From positions 33,262,154-33,326,153 of the forward strand of contig OZ024902.1 in the NCBI GenBank assembly GCA_964017125.1: 64,000 nt of DNA, read 5' to 3'. The stretch is from Flabesymbios commensalis. Taxonomy: Eukaryota; Annelida; Polychaeta; Terebellida; Flabelligeridae. The notes beneath the pieces were generated by a model. It was not told the DNA's origin and did not search any database. It was given only the letters and a program-made list of their open reading frames with translations. The translations under genes and the position numbers were made by a program. Below are positions 45,870 to 57,269 of the stretch, piece by piece. Position 1 is the first letter of the stretch. Each line of letters starts with the position of its first letter.

Positions 45870-46162
45870 TCTAATGTTCAGTGGTCGAGTTTACGAAAAG
45901 GTCTAATTTTTCGCAAAACAGATGTCTGTTTATCAATCAAATTGATGTTGTGTGTGTTGATGGTACATGTCACAGTGTAGTGGTCAGAGATCTCTGTCGG
46001 CATACTGGTCACATTACCCACATTGATATCGTCAAGGGGAATGATCAGGTTCAGTGTATTTCCGCTCCTATGAGTTGTGCTGTAATATATCTTTTCTATG
46101 ATGACAAGCATTTTACTGTGACCTTCAAACATCATATCAAGGTGAAACATGTGGTCAAATAG
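45870..46162 (-). pseudogene. LINE endonuclease C-terminal fragment
   Basis: On the minus strand it reads THRSGNTLNLIIPLDDIN followed by EISDHYTVTCTINTHN. It matches the end of APE-type LINE endonucleases (T.R.GNTLDLI then SDH..V) found in CR1-group elements. The remainder of the element is not seen nearby. Confidence 0.7.
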
Positions 46163-46439
46163 AAAACATAATTTTTTATAAGTTGTCTAATATTTACATG
46201 TGATATGGCTTTTCTGATTAACTTTGCGGCACAGAATTCATATCTGCTATTTTAATGTGACGCTAGGCCCCAGTGACCCACAATTACACGACCTGCAAAC
46301 TCCACTCAAATAACCAACAGTGGTAATAGTTGTCCAATATTTACATGTCATTATATCGTTTCTGACTAAGGTTGTGGCGCAGAACTCATTTCTGGTATTA
46401 ATAATGTGACTCAGTATTAATGTGGCTCATTTAATGCTT

Positions 46440-47060
46440 TCTTCTTGCCCTTTAATGCATCTCTGTCACCTTTTAACACACGCCGTCGCCATTTAATGCC
46501 CCGTCATCGCCTTTTAACGCCTCCACATTTCCTTTTAACGCATATCTGTCACTTTTTAACGCCTTCTCGTCACCCTTAAACGCCTCCTCGTCGCCTTTTA
46601 AAGCCTCTCCAATGCTCTATATATAACTCATACCCTTCTCTCATTTGAGGCCTCTGTGTCGCCCTGCAACGCTTCATCGTTGCCCTTTAGCGCTTCTCCA
46701 TCACCCTTAAATGCCTCCTCATCATATTTAATGCCTTCTCGCCACTCTTTATGGCTTCCAATGACCATTTAACGCTTTCTCGTCAACATTTAATGTGTCC
46801 CCACCACCTTTTAACGCACCCCGTCGCTCCATAACAACTCCTTGTCACCCGTTTTGCTTCCAATTGACCTGACCTTTAATGCCTCTTCGTTGTCTTTTAT
46901 GGCATCTTCGTCGCTTTTTAAGCGTCGCTCCATGGTTGTTTTATCGCCTCCCCATCACATTTTTTATGCATCTCCATCATCCTTTACCGCTTTTCTGTCC
47001 CTTTTATACGCCTCCCCGTCACTCTTCAACGATTTCCCATCACCATTTAACGCATCTGAC
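46440..47060. repeat. Degenerate CCTTTTAACGCCTCCTCGTC minisatellite
   Basis: About 25 irregular units of 24-28 bp containing (C/T)TTTAA(C/T)GC followed by a C/T-rich TCGTC block. Confidence 0.85.
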
Positions 47061-47199
47061 CTTAGATCATCAATCTAATACCAGGAATAGATTTCAAAGT
47101 CGAAATCACACAAAAAAGGCATCATAGCTAGAGGAGCGCGCAGCGCGAGGGCTGACGCGAGATTATGCACTAGTTCTGGTATAAACCTTATAGTGCCTC

Positions 47200-47470
47200 T
47201 CTCTTTTCACCTGGTGAGGTAGGTGATTGCACAAGCATTGGCAAGAAGTCCAGGAGACAAGGAACCAGGGCAGGGCTGCTGAACCATAAAGAAACAGCCG
47301 TTTGAGCGACCAGTCACCAGAGTAAGGGCAAGGACTGACCCTTTTGAGATGTGCTCTGCTTTCTGAGCAGTGTGTTTGAAACCACCATCATGAACCGTCA
47401 TCGTCAGCCGACCATCCGTGTCCGCCGTGCCATCACCCAAGCTAGCAATGTACTGATAAAGAGCTCAATG
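47200..47470 (-). other. Open frame with flanking splice-like sites, unidentified
   Basis: About 85 codons are open on the minus strand, including GDGTADTDGRLTMTVHDGGF and then LALTLVTGRSNGCFFMVQ and NACAITYLTR. The composition is balanced and not repetitive, unlike most open frames here. The sequence just past the last Arg codon reads CACCAGGTGAAA, a plausible donor. I do not recognise the family. It could be an exon or a piece of a mobile element. Confidence 0.35.
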
Positions 47471-48059
47471 CTTAAGACCAGAATCCGCCTCCTTCAGTGC
47501 TATGATTGAAAGCCCACTGCCTTATGTGTCTCACAAAACGGCTCCTTTCAGAGCCCCTGTTCTCATACTGTTCATCATACTTACACTTCCTAGCTTTATT
47601 CAACGTAAAAAATCCGATTCTCGCTTACCTGACTGTGAAATTGACACTTTATAATGTCGGAGTAGTGTCGTAAACAGTGGCCATATATTAAGCTTTCAAT
47701 TATGCACGAATCAACATTAGTGGAATAATAATATAGCCCCGCAATATGTTGTCATACACATCAGCAGACCATTGCATCATAATAATTGTCATTTCGATAT
47801 ATAATAGGTTGCTCTATTCATTATTAATCATCACATTGTTATTTATAATCATCACCTGTAGTAACGTTCATTTTGGGGTGATTGGATTGACACTATTGAT
47901 GTATGTATTTCGTGAGATTTATTTTCTTTGAAGATGGATATAGTCGTTTTTTAATCCGTGTTTTTGACCGATTAAATAAAGCACTGTAATTGGAATTAGT
48001 GTTTTAAATCAGGATTTGCAAATGTTTGGTATCAACATAATCAAATATGAGTAGTTTTT
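47471..48059. other. Intergenic DNA, nothing recognised
   Basis: AT-rich sequence with no clear feature. Confidence 0.5.
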
Positions 48060-48114
48060 ACCCACCTGAAGTTGTGAGTTGCGGTAGCGAAACACAACTT
48101 CAAGTGGGTGAAAA
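48060..48114. repeat. CACTTGAAG hairpin, copy
   Basis: ACCCACCTGAAGTTGTGAGT faces ACACAACTTCAAGTGGGTGA around TGCGGTAGCGA. Confidence 0.9.
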
Positions 48115-48141
48115 TATGTTATAGGTCAAAGTGACGCTATT

Positions 48142-48391
48142 TTAACCCTTACGGCGCGGGGATCAACTTTGGACGTCAAAATCTGACGTCTGTAGACGTC
48201 AGATTATGACGTCTAAAGTCGATCCCCGCACTGTAATAGTAAAAAATATTTGTACCGACCGTAGACCCATAACATAGGTATTCAAATGAACCGGAGAAAG
48301 CTAACTAAGACATTTATGATGATTTAAATTAAAAAAAAACCTTTGGTGGCGATGGTTTATGCAAAAAATATATCAGCGCTTCAAGGGTTGA
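48142..48391. mobile_element. MITE related to 5711-6094
   Basis: It starts TTAACCCTTACGGCGCGGGG and carries repeated AGACGTC palindromes. It contains CCCATAACATAGGTATTCAA (also at 57505-57545) and ends GCGCTTCAAGGGTTGAA. Confidence 0.7.
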
Positions 48392-49084
48392 ATTCTCAAG
48401 CAATATTCAAACTAAAGAAAATGCCACAGGAATTATTAACCAAGGCCTACTTACTGACAACTCAGGTGGACAAGCGTCGAGAATCCATATGTGACCGTGT
48501 CCTTGCTTTAACCAGGTGTTAGAGGTTCGAGCTCGAGCGTAGGCCTGTTTATATATAGTTATATTGGTCCACTCCAAAAACATGGATCCGTGCTGACCAA
48601 AGCCATGGAATGTTTTATATACTATAATACTTTGAAACTACAAAGTAGAGAAGAACGGTCATTACCCCGACACCATATGCGTATGGTATAATCAGCATGG
48701 TCGGTGTAGACTTCACAAATGGTCTGTCAATACGTGTTTTTTCCAGGCTGTAAAATAGCATGGTTGAGTATATGTTAAGTGGGATATATGAGTCATGTCA
48801 CGTTGAAGTAGGACAATACGTGACCGAGAGATAAGTCTTAAGATCGCCAAGATAATGGTTCAAAACATATCCTGAAGTTAGCGTTAATAACACACTGGCG
48901 CGGGTCTCAGCTATAGGATGGTGGTTAATTCCATTTATGAAATAATATTTAAGTTGTTTTATACATTATATGACACACATGGCCTACACAAAGAGCTTAT
49001 GTTCATGAATCTATTCTACTCCAGTTTAACCTAGGGCCTATGTGAACTAAAGCTGCAGAATGTTTAGTTTTTAAAGCACCGTCG
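48392..49084. other. Intergenic DNA, nothing recognised
   Basis: No coding or repeat family assignment. Confidence 0.5.
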
Positions 49085-49170
49085 AACCCTTTCACCACTG
49101 AAGCTCGTTTTTATGTGCTGAATGCTATGGCATTCAGCACATAAAAACGGGCTTCAGTGGTGAAAGGGTT
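49085..49170. repeat. 86-bp near-perfect palindrome
   Basis: Two 41-nt arms around TATG. The arm starts AACCCTTTCACCACTGAAGC and ends GTGCTGAATGC. There is one mismatch. The AACCCTTT end links it to the TTAACCCTTT MITE group. Confidence 0.95.
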
Positions 49171-49354
49171 AAAGCGCGGAAATATTTAATATAAACCATG
49201 GAGACCAAAGGGTTTTTGAATTTGAAATCATCATAAATGTCTTAGACAACTCTTTCCTCTTCATTTCGATACCGATGTTATTGGTATACGGCCATTATTA
49301 ATATTTTACTCTTTCAGTGCGGGGGTCGTCTTTAGACGTGAGAACCTGACGTCT

Positions 49355-49600
49355 TTAACTCTTTAACCGCCGGTGCCGCATATATTCGGGTTTTCATTTT
49401 TTATTAGCACATTAAGTACCACCTTTTAAACATGGTAAAGATAAACTGTGACATCAATCAGCAATATTTGAAAACAGTTGACCTCCATTTTGTCAAATCT
49501 GAATAATTTTCACTCACTTGAAGTTGTGGATCGCGTCAGCGAGACACAACTTCAAGTGAGTGAAAATTCAGATCGAATACTTTGGCGGTTAAAGGGTTAA
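49355..49600. mobile_element. MITE with TTAACTCTTTAACCGCC ends carrying the hairpin
   Basis: The left end TTAACTCTTTAACCGCCGG is the inverse of the right end GGCGGTTAAAGGGTTAA apart from a few changes. The CACTTGAAG hairpin (49506-49568) sits in its right third. The element at 62944-63195 has the same order. Confidence 0.8.
49506..49568. repeat. CACTTGAAG hairpin, best copy
   Basis: AATTTTCACTCACTTGAAGT faces ACTTCAAGTGAGTGAAAATT perfectly. The inner stem is TCGC-GTCA-GCGA. Confidence 0.95.
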
Positions 49601-49932
49601 AGGCGGCCATGCAAACTGAAAGGGTTAACGTCAAATGACATATTTCAGGTAAAATTTATTGAATAAAGGATCACCCATCACGTCAAAAATAATATTATCT
49701 TCACCGTCTCCGTCTTAAATTGCTTTTATTTCAGATTCAGAACATATAATTAAAAGTTAAACTATTGTCCCTTTTCAGAACTAATGGTGTGCCCAGTCTG
49801 GTGTACAAAACTCACTTCATATCACTTTGAAACTGAAAATTATATTACTGTAGACAAGATTGCACTGTGAAGAGAGATGTTTATGTTCAATTGAGAAATA
49901 AAATGAAATGAACGGTTTTAGGTCATGTAGAA

Positions 49933-50361
49933 TAGCGAAATACACCATAGAACGCGGTGCTACTATATCTACTTCACGTATAGAGAAGCACACCATAGAA
50001 CCCAGGGCTACTATATCTACTTCACGTATAGAGAAGCACACCATAGAACCCAGGGCTACTATATCTACTTCACGTATAGAGAAGCACACCATAGAACCCA
50101 GGGCTACTATATCTACTTCACGTATAGAGAAGCACACCATAGAACCCAGGGCTACTATATCTACTTCACGTATAGAGAAGCACACCATAGAACCCAGGGC
50201 TACTATATCTACTTCACGTATAGAGAAGCACACCATAGAACCCAGGGCTACTATATCTACTTCACGTATAGAGAAGCACACCATAGAACCCAGGGCTACT
50301 ATATCTACTTCACGTATAGAGAAGCACACCATAGAACCCAGGGCCACTATCTACTTCACTT
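49933..50361 (+). repeat. 48-bp minisatellite, nine units
   Basis: Unit starts are at 49933, 49981 and then every 48 bp to 50317. Units 2 to 8 look identical and the outer ones are diverged. Because 48 is a multiple of three, the array is open in several frames, giving 16-residue peptide repeats on both strands (IEKHTIEPRATISTSR on plus). No flanking exon signal is seen. Confidence 0.95.
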
Positions 50362-50429
50362 GACAAACAAATAAATGTGATTTATTTATGACACACATTT
50401 AATAACAAGTCATATCAAGTTCCTGCTCA

Positions 50430-50560
50430 TAATCCTCTACCAGCGAACAGGATGCATCGATACAAGGTTGTTTTAACGGTGGGCCAGCGCCACGGGTGCT
50501 ACCCCACCATTGAAACAACATCGTTTCAATGCCCTGTGTTTCGTTGGGTTATCTCGTATT
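50430..50560. repeat. CCAGC-family palindromic MITE
   Basis: ACCAGCGAACAGGATGCATC at the left and CCCTGTGTTTCGTTGGGTTA at the right. The core GGTGGGCCAGCGCC faces GGGTGCTACCCCACC. Confidence 0.7.
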
Positions 50561-50728
50561 ATCAGACTTATCGTACATTGTTTGTCCTCGTATCTACGAC
50601 ACGTAGGAACCTGTGAAGTGTTAGTGGACCGTATGTCAATTCAATTAAATAACCTGGTTTGTGACAATTACGGATGTTTATGTTTATAGCAACACTGGAT
50701 CATCCTGCGTGCAGGGTGTACTTGTCTT

Positions 50729-51240
50729 CCTGGTGAATGAATTGAGCAGTCGACCATGGTAAAATAACCCAGGAAAACAACACATTATCTCAATATTGAG
50801 GTAATGTTGGGATAGCGTCGTAGACGGTGGCCCCGCATTGATTCAACATTAGGTCAATGTTTTTTTCTTTGATGATAAATCTTTATAGACTGTACGTTTG
50901 TGATATATCCAGTATTTTATTATGACAATCCCACTTAAGATATTTTTTAAGATATGATAATTGTATAATGACCCCCCCCCCCCCCGACTTCACAGACATT
51001 TGTTCATGACAACATCACATAAACAGAGTGAGAACGATTACAACTGAAGTCTCTACAGGGTGCACTGGATCAAACGTACAGTCTATAAAGATTTATCATC
51101 AAAGAAAAAACATTGCCCTAATGTTGAATTAATGCGGGGCCACCGTCTACGACGCTATCCCAACATACCTCAATATTGAGATAATGTGTTGTTTTCCTGG
51201 GTTATTTTACCATGGTCGACTGCTCAATTCATTCACCAGG
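50729..51240. repeat. 512-bp large palindrome
   Basis: The arms at about 50729-50913 and 51064-51240 are near-perfect inverses, starting CCTGGTGAATGAATTGAGCA. The spacer is about 150 bp and contains a poly-C run. Each arm contains a CCAGC-family core (GATAGCGTCGTAGACGGTGG). Confidence 0.93.
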
Positions 51241-51296
51241 TGGTGCTCTTCATTCTCTTAATCTCCAAGTTTGATCTCACAATCAATGGGGAAAAC

Positions 51297-51790
51297 ATGA
51301 ATGAATGAATGAATGAATGAATGAACGAATGAATAAATGAATAAATGAATAAATGAATAAATGAATAAATGAATAACTGAATAAATGAATAAATGAATAA
51401 ATGAATAAATGAATAAATGAATAAATAAATAAATGAATGAATGAATGAATGAATGAATGAATGAATGAATGAATGAATGAATGAATGAATGAATGAATGA
51501 ATGAATGAATGAATGAATGAATAAATAAATGAATAAATGCATGAATGAATGAATGAATGAATAAATGAATGAATGAATGAATGAATCAATGAAAAAATGA
51601 ATGAATGAATCAATCAATGAATGAATGAATGAATGAATCAATGAATGAATGAATGAATGAATAAACGAATGAATGAATAAAAAAATGAATGAATGAATGA
51701 ATGAATGAATGAATGAATGAATGAATGAATGAATGAATGAATGAATGAATGAATGAATGAATGAATGAATGAATGAATGAATGAATGAAT
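51297..51790 (+). repeat. GAAT microsatellite
   Basis: About 490 bp of (GAAT)n with interspersed AAAT and TCAA variants. The minus-strand frames read Phe-Ile-His and are artefacts. Confidence 0.97.
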
Positions 51791-53045
51791 GTCAGGTGTC
51801 TACTATGCCCGGGTACCCAGCATGTCAGGGTGCTCACCTTGTCAGGTGTCCACTATGTCAGGGTGTTCACCATGTCAGGGTGTCCACCATGTCAGGGTGC
51901 CCGCCATATCAGGTGCTCACCATGTCAGGGTACTCACCATGTCGAAGTGCCCACCATTTATAGATGCCCACCATGTCAAGGTGCCTACCACGTTAAGGTG
52001 CCCACTATGTCAAGGGGACCACCATGTCAGGTGTCACCATGCCAGGGTGTCCACCATGTCAGGGTTCCCACCATGCCAAGGTGCTCATCATGTTGGGGTG
52101 CTCACCATGTCAGGGTGTCCACCATGTCAGGGTGTCAACCATGTCAGAGTGTCTACAATGTGAGGGTGCTCACCATGTCAGGTGTCCACTATGTCAGGGT
52201 GTCCACCATGTCAAGGTGTCCACCATGTCAGGTTGCCCACCATGTCAGGTTGCACACCATGTCAGGGTGCTCACCATGTCAGGGTGCTCACCATGTCAGG
52301 TGTTCACCATGTCAGGTTGCCTACTATGTCAGGGTGTTCACCATGTCAGGTGTTCACCATGTCAGGTTGCCAACTATGACAGAGAGTCCACCATGTCAGG
52401 TGTTCACCATGTCAGGGTGTCCACCATGTCAGGGTATCCACCATGTCAGGGTGTCCAGCATGTCAGGGTATCCACCATGTCAGGGTGTCCAGCATGTCAG
52501 GGTGTCCACCATGTCAGGGTGCCCACAATCTCAGGGTGCCCACAATCTCAGGGTTCCCACCATGTCAGGTATTCACCATGTCAAGTTGCACACCATGTCA
52601 GGGTGCTCACCATGTCAGGTGTTCACCATGTCAGGTTTCCACCATGTCAGGGTGCCCACTATGTCAGGGTGTCTACAATGTGATAGTGCTCATCATGTCA
52701 GGTGTCTACTATGTCAGGGTGCCCACCATGTCAGGTGACTACCATTTCAGGGTGCCCACCATGTCAGGTTGCCCACCATCTCAGGTTCCCACCATATCAG
52801 GTGACCACCATGTCAGGTGCCCACCATGTCAGGAAATCCACAATGTCAGGTTGCTCACCATGTCAGGGAGTCCACCATGTCAGGGTGTTCACCATGTCAG
52901 GTTGCCCACTATGTCAGGGTGCCCACCTCGCCAGGTTGCCCGTCATGTGAGGGTACTCGCCTTGTCAGGAGCTCACCATGTCAGGTGTCCACCATGTCAG
53001 GGGGAGTCCACCATGTCAGGTTGCCCAATTTGTCAGAGTGCCCAC
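51791..53045 (+). repeat. 16/17-bp minisatellite (CATGTCAGGGTGTCCAC)
   Basis: Roughly 75 units alternating between CATGTCAGGGTGYCCAC (17 bp) and CATGTCAGGTGTTCAC (16 bp). They begin directly at the end of the GAAT run. Open frames of up to 317 codons are created by the repeat and drift between frames, so they are not called as genes. Confidence 0.95.
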
Positions 53046-53860
53046 CGAAATTGGCTTTCCATTTCTAAAATAGTTCGATTACAGGTAAACAGTTTTACAG
53101 CAAAATTGTAGAGAATTTGATTAGTTTATTGAACACTGAGTTTTTTAAAAAATATAATATTATGGCTAAGTACCAAATAGCTATCTCTCAATGTTATGTT
53201 TAGTTTTTCTTAAAAGCGAATAGTAAATACAAAGGATGCAATCTAGATGGTCAAGCAGGTTCTCGAGTCTTGTATATTTTTTGTGCTATTACTGAGGAGA
53301 GAAAGTCTAATACGGATGACAGAAAGTCTATACGTTTTTAGGATTAATACATTAATTATATTATATTATAGTTCTCCCTATACCATGTTGATATTTTACT
53401 ATATAGGCCTACGTTATTTGTATATTTAATATATAACAGTTATTTTTCTATGCGGTTATATGTACATACTTCAGAGAATCTGGATGTTTTTATATTTATT
53501 ATTGAAGGTTTCTACGCTTTTCAAAGGGTCTTTTTTGTTACGTTTTATAATAATATAGAGTTATTTTATCACTGGTTTTTGCGCAGGAAACTTATATTTT
53601 ATATAATATGTATATTAAAATTATCTTTTGCACTCTAACTTCAATTCAAGTGTATATCCCGAATGTCAACCATGGTAAGGGTTCTGTAGGGTCCTAATGT
53701 ACACAATTGTATTTACAGTTGCATATTTGTGTAACTACTGTATATATTTGTGTAAACACAGTAAGCCTAATAAATAAAATATTGTTGCCAACCATGCCCA
53801 TCACGTTTAGCATTGATGAACACCTTATCTGACTACTCTGACTGTTTGCGTGTGTACATA
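53046..53860. other. Intergenic DNA, nothing recognised
   Basis: AT-rich, no coding or repeat family signal. Confidence 0.5.
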
Positions 53861-54170
53861 AAAATGAAATGAAATGAATCGGGCCTCAGGCCACCTTTGT
53901 GCACATATAGGCTAAACTGGGCCAGGAGAACCTCCTGAGGATGGTGAGATGATTGAGATGACACTGTCCTCCAGACACAGGATTCGAAATTCGAGCCCTA
54001 GCGGTCTGAGGCCGAGTACGCTACCTCTCGGTTACGGAGGCTCCCCACAATACTAACTTTCACACGTGGATGGGCAAGAAACAATTTTGTTTCTTTCAAA
54101 CCGCCGAGACCGGGAACCGAACCCCGGACTCTGGCGTGAAAGGCAGCGGTGCTAACCACTACCCTACCAC
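53861..54170 (-). mobile_element. tRNA-derived SINE (family 1), copy 2
   Basis: Closely similar to 12341-12655 along its length. The minus-strand head carries TAGTGGTTAGCACCGCTGCC and GGTTCGGTTCCCGGTCTCGG. The 3' end is GCCCGATTCATTTCATTTC. Confidence 0.88.
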
Positions 54171-54663
54171 TACCCCTACAATAACTCAACACTGGGTGAA
54201 CGTCATGTGCGTTACAGAATTATGCACTAGTTTGTAACACTGTCCTCGGTTGGACTGGTAGTCACGCTTGACATTCCCAGGTCCGGTCCGCCGAGTATAA
54301 CCCACCCTTTACCAGCTAGAACCAGTCATTCAGGCCTGTAGGTTGATAGTGTGCAACTCAATATATAGTACATATCACCACATTAACAAACATTACAGTG
54401 ATATAAGCTCGCGGGATCATATTCTAAGGCTGGGTGGTATAATATATAAAATTCATTAGATTTACAAAAATTGGACTCTTCTTTTCAGTTCAGCTTTTCC
54501 GCAACACAATAATTGGCTGTGAGAATAGCGCTGCTGATTGCCCTTAGCCTTACTTACTTAACCCAGATACTGATAATGACACCTGTTGTCGTTTGTCATC
54601 AGTTTTATTAGCAAGCTCAATTACAGTTATCGAGAATGAAATCAGTGTTTAAACATCAAGGTT

Positions 54664-54719
54664 TCCACTTGAAGTGGTGGGTCGCGTTAGCGAGACACAA
54701 CTTCAAGTGGGTGACAATT
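54664..54719. repeat. CACTTGAAG hairpin, copy
   Basis: CCACTTGAAGTGGTGGGTCG faces GAGACACAACTTCAAGTGGG around GCGTTAGC. Confidence 0.85.
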
Positions 54720-54760
54720 CAAAATATCAACCCTTAGAGCACTGAGCTATTCAATATAAA

Positions 54761-54822
54761 TTTTCAGGCACTTGAAGTTGTGTTCCGCTACCGCGATACA
54801 CAGCTTCAAGTGACTGAAAATT
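54761..54822. repeat. CACTTGAAG hairpin, neighbouring copy
   Basis: TTTTCAGGCACTTGAAGTTG faces CAGCTTCAAGTGACTGAAAA around CCGCTACCGCGA. It lies 42 bp from the previous copy with the inner loop in the opposite orientation. Confidence 0.88.
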
Positions 54823-55189
54823 AGTGTGATTTGTAAATTTCTAGGTCCCAACATATAACAGTGTTTTAAGATTAAAGACATATTTCACTTTAAAAAACTG
54901 GTTATACAGTCGCTTAAAAAAGAGAGATTGTCCACTGTAGTTGACATCAGTGTTCAAAGGGTTAATGTAGCGCTTTGAGGCCTAGTAACCATCCCCATGT
55001 CGTAGTATTACATGTACACTATTATAATTATCATGTGGTATGCTTCGGGCGATATGAAATATTTTAAATCTTGAATCTTGTTCCACAGAGAGGCGGCATC
55101 AAGTTGACGATATAAAGCTTTGAATCTCGATTTTCAACTGATTCTATTCTGAATACGATGCTGCGTTTCTGAGCTTGAAAAACACGACA

Positions 55190-55262
55190 CACTCACCCAA
55201 TGTTGGGCAGCGTAGTAGACGGTGGGCCAGCGTTTGCGCAATATGTTGTGTTTGCTGGGTAT
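55190..55262. repeat. CCAGC-family palindromic MITE
   Basis: CCCAATGTTGGGCAGCGTAG, GACGGTGGGCCAGCG and the family end TGTTGTGTTTGCTGGGT. Confidence 0.65.
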
Positions 55263-55541
55263 TTTAGACGCTACGTTACTAACCCTGAATAATTAATTAT
55301 TCTGGTTATCGATTATTGACATAAATTCAACTATTATTATCACTACTTTGTTAACTAGTAAATTTTTCAGTTTTCATCCACAATAATGAATACATACATG
55401 TAGCAACAACCATTCTTATATAATTGTACAGGAAAACCTTCTCCTAGTAAATAACCCAGCATTTAAAGAGGTAAGCTGGATATGAAAGCTAATACCGTCA
55501 GGCATATTACCCTCAACCCGCTTGCTGGTTTAATGTTGAGC

Positions 55542-56015
55542 CGGTGTCACTGACGTTAGATCAACTTTAATCTAACATACGTTTACCATTTTTTTTTCTT
55601 CGTATAAGCCCGGACTGACCACGTATGGCTATTTTGCTAGCTCAATCGATTTCGTTATTGTGTTTTTTCCCATCTACTATGAGGCGTGCCCTTGGTGGTT
55701 GTTTACCTAGAGTGTATGGCATATTTTAGTGATATTGTTGACGTTCCACCTACGCCCAAACCCCTCCCATATACATGTCGGTGTCACTGACGTTAGATCA
55801 ACTTTAATCTAACATACGTTTACCATTTTTTTTTCTTCGTATAAGCCCGGACTGACCACGTATAGCTATTTTGCTAGCTCAATCGATTTCGTTATTGTGT
55901 TTTTCCCCATCTACTATGAGGCGTGCCCTTGGTGGTTGTTTACCTAGAGTGTATGGCATATTTTAGTGATATTGTTGACGTTCCACCTACGCCCAAACCC
56001 CTCCCATATACATGT
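55542..56015 (+). repeat. 237-bp tandem duplication
   Basis: Two adjacent copies (55542-55778 and 55779-56015), each starting CGGTGTCACTGACGTTAGAT and ending CCCTCCCATATACATGT. They differ at very few positions, so the duplication is recent. Confidence 0.96.
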
Positions 56016-56072
56016 AGTAGCCTCTCCGGTAATGTTGTGACAATTATAAGAGTTTGTCAGATCAATTGTTTT

Positions 56073-56186
56073 GTGTGGAAACGTGTATTAGCTGAGTATT
56101 TGGCCTTGATATTAATGGCAGCCAATGTGGTGTGGAAACGTGTATTAGCTGAGTATTTGGCCTTGATATTAATGGCAGCCAATGTG
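56073..56186 (+). repeat. 57-bp tandem duplication
   Basis: Two exact copies starting GTGTGGAAACGTGTATTAGC and ending GGCAGCCAATGTG, directly before the GAAT microsatellite. Confidence 0.97.
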
Positions 56187-57268
56187 AAATGAATGAATGA
56201 ATGAATGAATGAATGAATGAATGAATGAATGAATGAATGAATGAATGAATGAATGAATGAATGAATTAATGAATGAATGAATGAATGAATGAATGAATGA
56301 ATGATTGAATGAATGAATAAATGAATGAATGAATGAATGAATGAATGAATGAATGAATGAATGAATGAATGAATGAATGAATGAATGAATGAATGAATGA
56401 ATGAATGAATGAATGAATGAATGAATGAATGAATGAATGAATGAATGAATGAATTAATTAATTAAATAATTAATTAATTAATTAATTAATTAATTAATTA
56501 ATTAATTAATTAATTAATTAATTAATTAATTAATTAATTAATTAATTAATTGATGAGTGAATGAACAAATGAATAAATAAATAAATAAATGAATGAATAT
56601 GTAAATGAATGAATGAATGAATGAATGAATGAATGAATGAATGAATGAATGAATGAATGAATGAATGAATGAATGAATGAATGAATGAATGAATGAATGA
56701 ATGAATGAATGAATAAAAATTAATTAATGAATAAATGAGCGAATGAATGAATGAGTAAATGAATGAATGAATGAATGAATGAATGAATGAATGAATGAAT
56801 GAATGAATGAATGAATGAATAAATAAATAAATAAATAAATGAATGAATGAATGAATGAATGAATGAATGAATGAATGAATGAATAAATGAATGAATGAAT
56901 GAATGAATGAATGAATGAATGAATGAATGAATGAATGAATGAATGAATGAATGAAGGAATGAATGAATGAAAAAATAAATGAATAAATGAGCGAATGAAT
57001 GAATGAATGAATGAATGAATGAATGAATGAATGAATGAATGAATGAATGAATGAATGAATGAATGAATGGATGAATGAATGAATGAATGAATGAATGAAT
57101 GAATAAATGAGTAAATTAATGAATGAATAAATGTATGAATGAATAAATAAATGAAAGAATGAATGAATAAATGAATGAATAAATAAATAAATGAATGAAT
57201 GAATGAATGATTAAATGAATGAATGAATGAATGAATGAATGAATGAATGGATGAATGAATGAATAAAT
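56187..57268 (+). repeat. GAAT microsatellite with embedded AATT run
   Basis: About 1.1 kb of (GAAT)n with interruptions. Positions 56449-56551 are an almost pure (AATT)n run. Confidence 0.97.
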
Positions 57269-57269
57269 G

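Noticed and set aside
49933-50361. A CRISPR-like array, because of identical direct repeats
   Set aside because: The units are contiguous 48-bp copies with no unique spacers, and the host is an animal.
51233-51837. Minus-strand open frames rich in Phe-Ile-His-Ser
   Set aside because: They are translations of the (GAAT)n microsatellite.
51785-52738. A 317-codon plus-strand open frame
   Set aside because: It is a translation of the 16/17-bp minisatellite. Several overlapping frames are equally open and there is no splice or start context.
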